The notes under the pieces were generated by a model, which was given only the letters and a program-made list of their open reading frames with translations, searched no databases and was not told the DNA's origin. Below are positions 1 to 7,076 of a stretch of DNA of 7,884 nt, piece after piece (positions within the stretch are counted from its first letter, which is position 1; each line of letters opens with the position of its first letter). Source of the DNA: Clostridia bacterium (lineage in GTDB: Bacteria; Bacillota_A; Clostridia; TANB77; CAG-508); the NCBI GenBank assembly GCA_017621295.1, contig JAGATI010000006.1:1-7884 (forward strand). Direction: 5' to 3'. The position numbers and the translations under genes were made by a program.

Positions 1-587
1 ATCAAAATACTGTATATAAATATCATCCTAAGACAAAAGATGAATTGATATCTAACATAAAGCAATTGGTTGATAAGCACATATATGATTTCAATTGCAT
101 TGATGTAAGCAAAATAACTGATATGTCGCATTTATTTGACCGTCATTCCATCACAAAATCAAACATAGATTTGATAGATAAAGATTTTGACATATCCGAA
201 TGGAATGTAAGCAATGTCAAAAAAATGGATTTTATGTTTACATTATGTTCAAATTTCAATTGTGACATAAGCAATTGGGATGTAAGCAATGTATATGATA
301 TGAATTGTATGTTTGAAAATTGTAAGAAATTCAATCAAGACTTAAGCAAATGGGATGTGAGTAAAGTTGTACGAATGAATTCTATGTTTTCAGAATGTAG
401 ATCATTCAATAAGCCATTGAATGATTGGGATGTAAGCAATGTTATAGACATAACACAAATGTTCTATTATTGTGACAATTTTAATCAACCATTAGACAAA
501 TGGAATGTAAGTAATGTTAGAAATATGCATAGTATGTTTGATGATTGTAAATCTTTAAAAAATAAGCCAAGTTGGTATAAAGAATGA
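1..587 (+). CDS. DUF285/BspA-like repeat protein, 5'-truncated by window edge (paralogue 1)
   Basis: The reading frame is open from the first base. Codons from position 3 encode QNTVYKYHPKTKDEL, which aligns with residues 19-33 of the paralogue at 1274, so the TTG at 45 is not the start. About 18 N-terminal residues, of the type EFLVNKRIDKKID, lie outside the window. The visible part is 194 residues. After the cap and a half-repeat (IDVSKITDMSHLF), five 25-residue repeats begin at Trp codons 201, 276, 351, 426 and 501, and the protein ends KNKPSWYKE. The repeat (W-D/N-V-S-N-V...MF..C..FN) is that of DUF285 / 'bacterial surface protein 26-residue repeat' proteins, which form LRR-like solenoids. 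I see no membrane segment; the extreme N-terminus cannot be judged. The stop overlaps the next start (ATGA, 584-587), implying translational coupling. The molecular function is unknown. Confidence 0.9.
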   Translation, partial: QNTVYKYHPKTKDELISNIKQLVDKHIYDFNCIDVSKITDMSHLFDRHSITKSNIDLIDKDFDISEWNVSNVKKMDFMFTLCSNFNCDISNWDVSNVYDMNCMFENCKKFNQDLSKWDVSKVVRMNSMFSECRSFNKPLNDWDVSNVIDITQMFYYCDNFNQPLDKWNVSNVRNMHSMFDDCKSLKNKPSWYKE

Positions 588-1267
588 AACATATACATGA
601 ATTTTTAGTAAATAATAAGATAGTTAATAAAATAGATCAATACGCATATCATCCACAGAACAATCTTGAACTTGCAAAAATTGTTGAAGAATTACTTACA
701 CAAGGAATAACTGATCTCAATTGTATTGATACTAGTAAGATAACTAACATGTCTCATACATTCTATATGATAGATGATAGTACAGATATAGATTTTGATA
801 TTTCTGACTGGGATGTAAGCAATGTTACAAATATGGAAAGCATGTTTATGTATTGTTCAAAGTTCAATTGTGATTTGAGTAATTGGAATATGAGTAATGT
901 TAAGAATACTAATATGATGTTTTCAAATTGTACAAATTTCAATCAAGACTTAAGTAATTGGGATGTAAGCAATATAAAGAATTCTAGTATGATGTTTGCA
1001 AACTGTGATTTATTTGAAGGAAATGGTATAGAAAACTGGAATGTGACAAATGTTGTAGATGCTAGTGGAATGTTCTATAATTGCACAAACTTCAATAAAG
1101 ATTTGAACAATTGGGATGTTCACAATATGAAGAACATAAACAATATGTTTCATGGTTGTGAGAAGTTCAAAGGAACAAATACAAACAATTGGAAATTTAA
1201 TCATATAAAGTTAGTCAGAATGCAAAACACATTCATTAATTGCAAAAATAAGCCAAAGTGGTATTAA
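584..1267 (+). CDS. DUF285/BspA-like repeat protein (paralogue 2)
   Basis: This is a 227-residue protein starting at the ATG inside the ATGA overlap with the preceding gene. The N-terminus MKHIHEFLVNNKI matches the paralogues at 1920 and 7073, which fixes the start. The cap covers residues 1-75 and contains Y-x-Y/H-P and IDTSKITNMSHTF. Six repeats follow from Trp76 (base 809). Units 3 and 5 are 26 residues long: unit 3 has FEGNGIEN and unit 5 has FKGTNTNN where other units have FNxDLSN. The last unit is degenerate and runs into NKPKWY, lacking the final Lys of its relatives. There is no signal peptide, lipobox or hydrophobic helix, and the residues are rich in Asn, Asp and Cys. The next gene begins 6 bp after the stop. 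It is probably a soluble protein-binding solenoid, but the role is unknown. Confidence 0.92.
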   Translation: MKHIHEFLVNNKIVNKIDQYAYHPQNNLELAKIVEELLTQGITDLNCIDTSKITNMSHTFYMIDDSTDIDFDISDWDVSNVTNMESMFMYCSKFNCDLSNWNMSNVKNTNMMFSNCTNFNQDLSNWDVSNIKNSSMMFANCDLFEGNGIENWNVTNVVDASGMFYNCTNFNKDLNNWDVHNMKNINNMFHGCEKFKGTNTNNWKFNHIKLVRMQNTFINCKNKPKWY

Positions 1268-1273
1268 TATATT

Positions 1274-1903
1274 ATGATAAACTTAAATGAATTTCTTGTA
1301 AATAAGAGAATAGATAAGAAGATTGATCAACCTCAATATAAATATCATCCTAAGACAAAGGATAAATTAAAAAAATATATAAATAAATTATTAGAACAAA
1401 ATATACATAACTTTAATTGTATTGATACTAGTAATATAAAAGACATGTCTGAATTATTTCATGCATTATATGGAGTAAATATACGTGACATAAATAATAT
1501 TGACATTAGCTTATGGGATGTAAGTAATGTGACAAATATGAGAAACATGTTCAATGGAAATGCTAATTTTAATTGCGACATTAGCAACTGGGATGTAAGC
1601 AATGTTGAAAATATGTCACATATGTTTGAAGGCTGTTGGAATTTCAATCACCCTATAGTAAAATGGAATGTCAGCAAAGTTACAAATATGTCACATATGT
1701 TTAATTGTTGTATAAATTTTAATAAGCCATTAGATAAGTGGAATGTCAGTAGAGTTAGAGATATGAATCATATGTTTAATGGTTGTGAAAAATTCAATCA
1801 AGACTTAAATAGCTGGAATGTAAGAAGAGTTATAGACATGAAATATATGTTTGATAATTGTACAGTTCTAAAAAATAAGCCAATCTGGTATATATACAAA
1901 TAA
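1274..1903 (+). CDS. DUF285/BspA-like repeat protein (paralogue 3)
   Basis: This 209-residue protein starts at ATG 1274, 6 bp after the previous stop. The upstream DNA (TAATATATT) has no Shine-Dalgarno. The cap, residues 1-80, begins MINLNEFLVNKRIDKKIDQ. Its DNA shares 24 identical bases with paralogue 4 (1300-1323 against 1946-1969) and 24 with paralogue 1 (1336-1359 against 14-37). Five 25-residue repeats begin at Trp81 (base 1514) and end in KNKPIWYIYK. The first repeat has NGNA in place of the MFxxC cysteine. The third unit onward uses SKV/SRV/RRV instead of SNV, giving a more basic edge than its neighbours. No export signal is visible. Function is unknown; family membership is clear. Confidence 0.92.
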   Translation: MINLNEFLVNKRIDKKIDQPQYKYHPKTKDKLKKYINKLLEQNIHNFNCIDTSNIKDMSELFHALYGVNIRDINNIDISLWDVSNVTNMRNMFNGNANFNCDISNWDVSNVENMSHMFEGCWNFNHPIVKWNVSKVTNMSHMFNCCINFNKPLDKWNVSRVRDMNHMFNGCEKFNQDLNSWNVRRVIDMKYMFDNCTVLKNKPIWYIYK

Positions 1904-1919
1904 GATAAATGTTATACAT

Positions 1920-2615
1920 ATGAGACATATACATAAATTTCTTATAAATAAGAGAATAGATAAGAAGATAGACCAGAATGTTCATAAGTATTTTCCTGTT
2001 TCAAGAATAGAATTGATAAAAAATATAAAGGAACTGTTAAATCAAGGAGAACATAATCTGAATTGTATTGATACATCTAAAATAGTTGATATGAATGGAT
2101 TGTTTTATAATATAGACATATCTCAATCGTATTCAATAAATGTGTCAGAATGGGATGTCAGTAATGTTAGAGATATGTCAGGTATGTTTAATGGTTGTAA
2201 AAATTTCAATTGTGATATTAGTAATTGGGATGTAAGCAATGTTGAAAATATGACATCAATGTTTGGAGAATGTAATAAATTCAATTGCAACATTAGTAAT
2301 TGGGATGTAAGCAATGTTACTAATATGAAAGATATGTTCTACATGTGTGAAAGCTTTAATCAAGATATAAGCAATTGGAATGTAAGCAAAGTAAGATGTA
2401 TGACAGGAATGTTCTACGATTGTGTTGACTTCAACCAAGACATAAGTAATTGGAATGTATCTAAAGTTAAAGAAATGGTCAGTATGTTTAGTTGTTGTGA
2501 AAAGTTTAATTATGATTTGTCTAAATGGACACCAAAGAAATGCATAGACTTTTCAGATATGTTCTATAATTGTAAAGCTTTAAATATTATACCAGATTGG
2601 TATACTTATTGTTAA
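1920..2615 (+). CDS. DUF285/BspA-like repeat protein (paralogue 4)
   Basis: This 231-residue protein starts at ATG 1920, 16 bp after the previous stop. The N-terminus MRHIHKFLINKRIDKKIDQ matches paralogues 2 and 11 and confirms the start. The cap runs to residue 77 and includes IDTSKIVDMNGLF. Six repeats begin at Trp78 (base 2151). The first five are close to consensus and all carry the MFxxC cysteine; units 1 and 2 add a second Cys (FNCDISN, FNCNISN). The sixth is degenerate (WTPKKCIDFSDMF) and leads to IIPDWYTYC. Two successive units (from 2226 and 2301) share an exact 17-base start, so the array looks recently expanded. It is followed by the longest gap in the window (2616-2678). No signal peptide or membrane segment is visible, and the function is unknown. 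Confidence 0.92.
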   Translation: MRHIHKFLINKRIDKKIDQNVHKYFPVSRIELIKNIKELLNQGEHNLNCIDTSKIVDMNGLFYNIDISQSYSINVSEWDVSNVRDMSGMFNGCKNFNCDISNWDVSNVENMTSMFGECNKFNCNISNWDVSNVTNMKDMFYMCESFNQDISNWNVSKVRCMTGMFYDCVDFNQDISNWNVSKVKEMVSMFSCCEKFNYDLSKWTPKKCIDFSDMFYNCKALNIIPDWYTYC

Positions 2616-2621
2616 TTATTT

Positions 2622-2650
2622 TTGAAATTTGTCATAACAAAAACTATATT
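2622..2650 (+). promoter_or_regulatory. possible sigma70-like promoter before paralogue 5
   Basis: The 63-bp gap 2616-2678 is the largest in the window. It holds TTGAAA (2622-2627), a 17-base spacer and TATATT (2645-2650), a good fit to the -35/-10 pattern. It lies about 28 bp before ATG 2679. In DNA this AT-rich, such matches arise by chance, and a Bacteroidota host would use a different consensus, so the call is tentative. Confidence 0.25.
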
Positions 2651-2678
2651 CAATATTGATATAGAATTACAATTAGTT

Positions 2679-3395
2679 ATGATAGAACATAGATTTTTAA
2701 TAAACAGTAGAATATCTAAGAAGATAGAATCAAACTATTATAGATATTTTCCAAATAGTACTTATGATCTTCAAGAAATCATAAAAGATCATTTTAATAA
2801 TGATATATATGATTTGAATGATATTGATGTTTCTAAAATAACTGATATGTCGTATCTATTTAATGAACTCAATGTTGAATTTCCTGATCATATATGTAAG
2901 ATGAATATATCAGAGTGGAATGTAAGCAATGTCATCAACATGGACAGTATGTTTCAGGGTTGTCAGTTTTTTAATGGTGATGTAAGTAACTGGAATACAG
3001 AAAGTCTTACAAGCTGTGAATCTCTATTTGAAAGCTGCACATTATTTAATTGTGATTTGTCAAACTGGAATGTAAGTATGTTGTCATTTATGTCAGATAT
3101 GTTTAGAAATTGTTTTGAATTTAATTCTGATTTGTCAAATTGGGATGTCAGTAATGTTGAGGATATGTCAAGTGCATTTTTTAATTGTACACATTTTGAA
3201 GGAAAGGGATTGTCAAAATGGAATACAAAATCATTAGAAACAATATCAAATATATTTTATTGTTGTAAGAACTTTAAAGAGGATTTAGAAAGATGGGACA
3301 CAACAAACTTACATTATATGATAGATGCTTTTAGTAAGTGCATAAGTCTAAATAATGTTCCAACATGGTATAACAACTCAATTAAGAGATTATGA
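2679..3395 (+). CDS. DUF285/BspA-like repeat protein (paralogue 5)
   Basis: This protein is 238 residues from ATG 2679. An in-frame TTG at 2622 would add 19 residues with no counterpart in any paralogue, whereas MIEHRFLINSRISKKIE from ATG 2679 aligns with the family N-terminus, so I choose 2679. The cap is residues 1-79, with YFPNST in place of YHPKTK. Six repeats begin at Trp80 (base 2916). Unit 4 is the 26-residue type (FEGKGLSK), followed by WNTKSL, a pairing repeated in paralogue 6. Several units have TESL or SML instead of VSNV, so this copy is more diverged. It ends NVPTWYNNSIKRL, with a basic tail. The stop overlaps the next start (ATGA, 3392-3395). No signal peptide; function unknown. 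Confidence 0.9.
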   Translation: MIEHRFLINSRISKKIESNYYRYFPNSTYDLQEIIKDHFNNDIYDLNDIDVSKITDMSYLFNELNVEFPDHICKMNISEWNVSNVINMDSMFQGCQFFNGDVSNWNTESLTSCESLFESCTLFNCDLSNWNVSMLSFMSDMFRNCFEFNSDLSNWDVSNVEDMSSAFFNCTHFEGKGLSKWNTKSLETISNIFYCCKNFKEDLERWDTTNLHYMIDAFSKCISLNNVPTWYNNSIKRL

Positions 3396-4030
3396 GCAGA
3401 TTTTTAGTAAATTCAAAGATAAGCAATGTTATTAGTCAACAATATCAAAATTGTCTATATTTTCCCAAGAATAAGACTGATTTGATAGAGATAATTGATA
3501 AGTTGATATCTAAAGGTGAATATGACTTAAATGTTATAGATACATCTGCTATAACCGATATGAGTAATCTATTTGGGGATTTTGATGTATGTCGGATGGA
3601 TAATATAGATGTAAGCAATTGGAATGTAAGTAATGTTAATAACATGAGAAAGTTGTTCTTTATGATGCAAAATTTTAATTGTGACTTAAATAAATGGAAT
3701 GTAAGCAATGTTGAAGATATGCAATATATGTTCTATGGATGCTATAACTTCAATAACGACATATCTGATTGGAATGTTGAAAATGTAGAATGTATGGCAG
3801 GAATGTTCATTGATTGCAGAAAATTTGAAGGAAAATATCTGTCAAAGTGGAATACAAAATCTCTATACAATGCAACTTATATGTTTAAATATTGTAAGTC
3901 ATTGAATACAAACATATCAACATGGAGTACTGATTGTTTAGTTCATGTTGATCATATGTTTGACAATGTTGATAATTGTAACATTCCTGATTGGTATTAT
4001 GTAATATTTGATAAATATAGATTCATATGA
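3392..4030 (+). CDS. DUF285/BspA-like repeat protein (paralogue 6)
   Basis: This 212-residue protein starts within the ATGA overlap at 3392. The N-terminus is shortened (MSRFLVNSKISNVI), losing the HIHE segment of paralogues 2, 4 and 11, as in the neighbouring paralogue 7. The cap ends near residue 76, and five repeats begin at Trp77 (base 3620). Unit 1 lacks the usual Cys (LFFMMQNFN). Unit 3 is the 26-residue form (FEGKYLSK) followed by WNTKSL, closely matching units 4-5 of paralogue 5 and suggesting a duplication between the two genes. The last unit is degenerate (MFDNVDNCN). After PDWY the tail is longer and aromatic or basic (YVIFDKYRFI). The end overlaps the next gene by ATGA (4027-4030). 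Probably cytosolic; function unknown. Confidence 0.91.
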   Translation: MSRFLVNSKISNVISQQYQNCLYFPKNKTDLIEIIDKLISKGEYDLNVIDTSAITDMSNLFGDFDVCRMDNIDVSNWNVSNVNNMRKLFFMMQNFNCDLNKWNVSNVEDMQYMFYGCYNFNNDISDWNVENVECMAGMFIDCRKFEGKYLSKWNTKSLYNATYMFKYCKSLNTNISTWSTDCLVHVDHMFDNVDNCNIPDWYYVIFDKYRFI

Positions 4031-4875
4031 AGTTCCTTGTAAACAATAAAATAACTAAAGCAATAAGCAATAAACATAAAATATTGTTTAAGCCAAATAG
4101 TAAGACAGAATTGAGAGAAATAATAAATGAATGTTTTTCTAAAAGAATGTATGACTTAAACATAATTGATACAAGTGCTATAACAGATATGTCATATTTG
4201 TTCTATAATATGAATCTTGATAAAAATGTACAAAGTATGATTGATATATCTGAATGGGATGTAAGCAATGTAGAGACTACAGAAAGTATGTTTGAAGACA
4301 TGAAATTTTTTAATTGTGATCTAAGTAATTGGAATACATCAAATTTTAAAGACATATCATATATGTTTAAATTTTGCAAAAGCTTTAATTCTGACTTAAG
4401 CAATTGGGATGTAAGCAATGTTGAAAATTGTACATATGCATTTTTTGATTGTGAAAATTTCGATAGTGATTTGAGCAAATGGAATACTTCATCTTTTAAT
4501 GATACAGACTTTATGTTTGGATTTTGTAACCTCATAAATTTTGATGTTTCATGCTGGGATGTTTCTTTCATAGATACTATGGAAAGTATGTTTTTAGCTT
4601 GCATAAATTTTGAAGGACATGGACTTGACAAATGGAATGTATATGGTGTTAAAACTATGAAAGATATGTTCAATGGTTGTAAGAAGTTGAATTGTCCTAT
4701 AGGAAACTGGAATATAAGTACAATAGAAAACATGGACAGTATGTTTCAAGGATGTGAATTATTTGATCAAGATTTAAGTAGTTGGGATATTAAAGATGTC
4801 AAATATACAAAACACATGTTTAAAAATTGCTGCATAAGAAAAGAATATATGCCACGTAACACTATAATTTTTTAG
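4027..4875 (+). CDS. DUF285/BspA-like repeat protein, eight repeats (paralogue 7)
   Basis: This 282-residue protein starts in the ATGA overlap at 4027 with MKFLVNNKITKAI. The cap is residues 1-76, and eight repeats begin at Trp77 (base 4255). Only this copy and the one at 6219 have eight. Unit 5 is the 26-residue form (FEGHGLDK). Units 2 and 4 diverge in the V-S-N-V segment (NTSNF, NTSSF). The C-terminus lacks the P-x-W-Y ending and reads CCIRKEYMPRNTIIF, resembling the end of the next paralogue. It is the only gene here ending in TAG. Reading past that TAG gives one Leu codon, then TGA at 4879-4881, which would recreate the ATGA overlap with the next start at 4878. No export signal; function unknown. 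Confidence 0.91.
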   Translation: MKFLVNNKITKAISNKHKILFKPNSKTELREIINECFSKRMYDLNIIDTSAITDMSYLFYNMNLDKNVQSMIDISEWDVSNVETTESMFEDMKFFNCDLSNWNTSNFKDISYMFKFCKSFNSDLSNWDVSNVENCTYAFFDCENFDSDLSKWNTSSFNDTDFMFGFCNLINFDVSCWDVSFIDTMESMFLACINFEGHGLDKWNVYGVKTMKDMFNGCKKLNCPIGNWNISTIENMDSMFQGCELFDQDLSSWDIKDVKYTKHMFKNCCIRKEYMPRNTIIF

Positions 4876-4877
4876 TT

Positions 4878-5504
4878 ATGAAACATAGTTTTTTGATAAA
4901 CAATAGAATATTACATCCAATAAATGTACAAAAATATAAGTATGTACCCAAAAATAAAGATGAGCTTAAGTTCATTATTGAAAATTTATTTAATAATGGG
5001 GAGACTAATCTCAATTGTATTGATGTGTCACATATAACATCTATGAAAGAATTGTTCTTAGATATAAGCAAAAAAATTAAATTGCAAAATTTTGATGTTT
5101 CGGAATGGGATGTAAGTAATGTTGTTGACATGGAAAGTATGTTTCATAATTGTTATAATTTCAATTGTGACATTAGTGGTTGGGATGTAAGTAATGTGAC
5201 AAATATGAAGATGATGTTTGCCAATTGCAGTAAGTTCAATATGCCTCTTAATAGATGGGATGTAAGTAATGTAGAGAATATGACATCAATGTTCTATTAC
5301 TGTGATGAATTCAATCAATATATTGGTTCATGGAACATAAGTAAAGTAAAGTATATTTCAGCTATGTTTTATTGTTGTTCAAATTATGATCAAGACTTAA
5401 GCTTTTGGGATTTGAAAAGGACATCTAAACATGAATTGATTTTTAGTCATTGTCCTATTTCAAAGGAACATCAACCATTAATAATGTCAGGATATATATA
5501 TTGA
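4878..5504 (+). CDS. DUF285/BspA-like repeat protein (paralogue 8)
   Basis: This 208-residue protein starts at ATG 4878, two bases after the previous TAG. The N-terminus MKHSFLINNRILHPI is a variant of the family cap, with YVPKNK in place of YHPKTK. Five repeats begin at Trp77 (base 5106). The first three are near consensus. Unit 2 shares 28 identical bases with paralogue 3 (5181-5208 against 1514-1541). Unit 5 is degenerate (WDLKRTSKHELIF) and leads to a C-terminus (PISKEHQP...) of the same class as paralogue 7, without P-x-W-Y. It is the last family member before the terminase-like gene, 40 bp upstream of it. No signal peptide or membrane helix; function unknown. Confidence 0.91.
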   Translation: MKHSFLINNRILHPINVQKYKYVPKNKDELKFIIENLFNNGETNLNCIDVSHITSMKELFLDISKKIKLQNFDVSEWDVSNVVDMESMFHNCYNFNCDISGWDVSNVTNMKMMFANCSKFNMPLNRWDVSNVENMTSMFYYCDEFNQYIGSWNISKVKYISAMFYCCSNYDQDLSFWDLKRTSKHELIFSHCPISKEHQPLIMSGYIY

Positions 5505-5518
5505 TATTTTATTTTAAT

Positions 5519-5539
5519 ATATATAAACATCTTATATAT
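5519..5539 (+). promoter_or_regulatory. inverted repeat with T4-late-like TATAAACA before terminase gene
   Basis: The 40-bp gap 5505-5544 holds a perfect 8-base inverted repeat, ATATATAA (5519-5526) and TTATATAT (5532-5539), separated by 5 bases. It overlaps TATAAACA (5522-5529), which matches the T4 late promoter TATAAATA at seven of eight positions and ends 15 bases before ATG 5545. The same ATATATAAA string lies at the same distance before the ATG at 7873. The stem is A-T only and has no T-run after it, so it is not a convincing terminator. A late promoter for the packaging gene is my preferred reading. Confidence 0.35.
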
Positions 5540-5544
5540 GTTGA

Positions 5545-6207
5545 ATGATAAAGAATAATAGAAATTCTAAATTTACTATACCTACTGTAGATGATGCCAG
5601 CAACTTCACCGAAAAGCTATTCAATGAGACTGCTGACATAGAATATGATGATCCTAATGAAGAGCTTGATACACCTGTATTAGTAATAGACTTAGATGAA
5701 GTAAATGCAGAAGCTCAAAATATGGCTTCTCTCATAACAGAACGTTTGTCAAATTATTATTTTGATGAAGAATACATAAAGAAGCATCCTTACATTCCCA
5801 CTAAGATTATGACAGAAATGGAGAATATCCGCCGTCTTCTTAAGATGCTTACTGTAAATGAAAAGGCACAAGATGCATTAATAAGCAACATAACAATGAA
5901 TGCAGGTAAAGGTTCACTTTATGCCGCGTTGACATCTCTTCAAAATGCTACATTAGCAATACAAAAGCAGTTGAATGATTTGACAGAAAATATTGAAGAA
6001 ATATTTCAACAAATGCAAAATGAGACAGAAAAGACATTTGCTGACAAGGAAAAGGAGAATGGTGATAATGGTACTATGGTTGTAAGAGGATCAAGAGAGT
6101 TCATTAAAGAATTGACAAAGAGACTAAATAATCGTAAGAAGGGAAATACTGTAGAAGAATCAACAAATGAAGAAATAGATGCAGAACAAATACAAAAGAT
6201 ATTATAA
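5545..6207 (+). CDS. terS: putative T4 gp16-like small terminase subunit
   Basis: This 220-residue protein has no DUF285 repeat. Residues 1-55 are acidic and probably disordered. Residues 56-160 look helical and coiled-coil prone (EMENIRRLLKMLTVNEKA, then LQNATLAIQKQLNDLTENI). After a short acidic, Gly/Asn linker comes TMVVRGSREFIKEL (about 175-188), and then a basic and acidic tail. As I recall it, T4 gp16 has the same order: acidic start, central coiled coil, then TVFMGSPTELMDEI near the end, a motif shared across T4-type small terminases. Gp16 forms a ring that recognises DNA and stimulates the gp17 packaging motor. In T4 the large subunit follows directly; here DUF285 genes follow. ATG 5545 is chosen because the ATG at 5538 opens a frame that stops after six codons. 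Codon use includes CGC, CGT, GCC and GCG, unlike the flanking genes. The motif match is from memory, so the call is moderate; another virion protein is possible. Confidence 0.55.
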   Translation: MIKNNRNSKFTIPTVDDASNFTEKLFNETADIEYDDPNEELDTPVLVIDLDEVNAEAQNMASLITERLSNYYFDEEYIKKHPYIPTKIMTEMENIRRLLKMLTVNEKAQDALISNITMNAGKGSLYAALTSLQNATLAIQKQLNDLTENIEEIFQQMQNETEKTFADKEKENGDNGTMVVRGSREFIKELTKRLNNRKKGNTVEESTNEEIDAEQIQKIL

Positions 6208-6218
6208 TATACTTATAT

Positions 6219-7076
6219 ATGATAAGCATATCAGAATTTCTAGTAAACAAGAAGATAAATAAGAAGATAGATCAGAATAAATATGAATATCATCCGACAT
6301 CTAAGAAAGAATTGCAAAACATTATATGTACAATGATTAGTAATGAAGAATATGATCTAAATGTCATAGATGTCAGCCAAATATCTGATATGTCTTATCT
6401 TTTCTTCAACACTATATCATTTGAAAATCTATCTAAAGAAGATACTCTTAAGATAAAGTTAGATGAATGGGATGTCAGTAATGTTGTCAATATGACAGGT
6501 ATGTTTAGAAGATTGAAACATTTCAATTCTGACATAACAAATTGGAATGTGAGTAAAGTTATGAACATGGATGAAATGTTTTGTGATTGTGAAGAATTTA
6601 ATCAAGATATAGGTAATTGGGATGTTAGTAATGTGTATAAATGTGATTTGATGTTCAGTAAATGCTATGCTTTTAATCAAGACTTAAGTAGATGGAACTT
6701 AGGTTCATGTAGTAATTGTAATGAAATGTTTTCAGACTGCATATTATATAATAAGCCAATACCATCAAATATTAAAGCATTCTATTTTACCAATATGTTT
6801 GCTAGATGTCATATGTTCAATCAAGATGTTTCTAATATAGACATTAAGAATACCACAAGATTGTCAGGAGTATTTAAGCAATGTACAAAATTTGAAGGTA
6901 AGGGATTAGATAAATGGAATGTTTCAAAAATAGATAATACAAACAACTTATTTATGAGTTGCATATCTTTAAATCCAGTCAATATTGAAAATTGGAATTT
7001 AAATGACAATATAAACAATGAAAATATGTTCTACAGATGTTATGTTAAAAATAGACCAACCTGGTATAAAAAATGA
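6219..7076 (+). CDS. DUF285/BspA-like repeat protein, eight repeats (paralogue 9)
   Basis: This 285-residue protein, the longest in the window, starts at ATG 6219, 11 bp after the terminase-like gene. The 10 bases up to and including its ATG (CTTATATATG) also occur at 5531-5540. The N-terminus MISISEFLVNKKINKKIDQ fixes the start. The cap is longer than in relatives, with the first repeat at Trp84 (base 6468). There are eight units, of which three are close to consensus. Unit 4 is Cys-rich (WNLGSCSNCNEMF). Unit 5 has lost its Trp and two residues (NIKAFYFTNMF). Unit 6 starts with Ile and is the 26-residue FEGKGLDK form. It ends NRPTWYKK and overlaps the next gene by ATGA (7073-7076). No export signal; function unknown. 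Confidence 0.91.
   Translation: MISISEFLVNKKINKKIDQNKYEYHPTSKKELQNIICTMISNEEYDLNVIDVSQISDMSYLFFNTISFENLSKEDTLKIKLDEWDVSNVVNMTGMFRRLKHFNSDITNWNVSKVMNMDEMFCDCEEFNQDIGNWDVSNVYKCDLMFSKCYAFNQDLSRWNLGSCSNCNEMFSDCILYNKPIPSNIKAFYFTNMFARCHMFNQDVSNIDIKNTTRLSGVFKQCTKFEGKGLDKWNVSKIDNTNNLFMSCISLNPVNIENWNLNDNINNENMFYRCYVKNRPTWYKK

Noticed and set aside
15..22. Exact TATAAATA (T4 late promoter consensus), also at 1337-1344
   Set aside because: Both copies encode the conserved Tyr-Lys-Tyr of the N-terminal cap well inside genes, so protein homology explains them.
575..583. TATAAA-type strings just before the starts at 584 and 7073
   Set aside because: They are codons of the conserved Trp-Tyr-Lys C-terminus and sit too close to the ATG for a leadered transcript.
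2622..2678. TTG 2622 as the start of paralogue 5
   Set aside because: The extra 19 residues have no match in any paralogue, while ATG 2679 aligns with the family N-terminus.
4203..4733. A 176-codon open frame on the minus strand, with shorter ones at 143-334, 1459-1647, 2123-2314, 3445-3708, 4862-5131 and elsewhere
   Set aside because: They lie opposite the DUF285 repeats, and their Leu/Ser/Gln-rich periodic products (LLTSQLLMSQL) are the mirror of the repeat DNA. They have no independent start context or family resemblance.
5519..5539. Intrinsic terminator before the terminase-like gene
   Set aside because: The stem is A-T only and there is no T-run directly after it.
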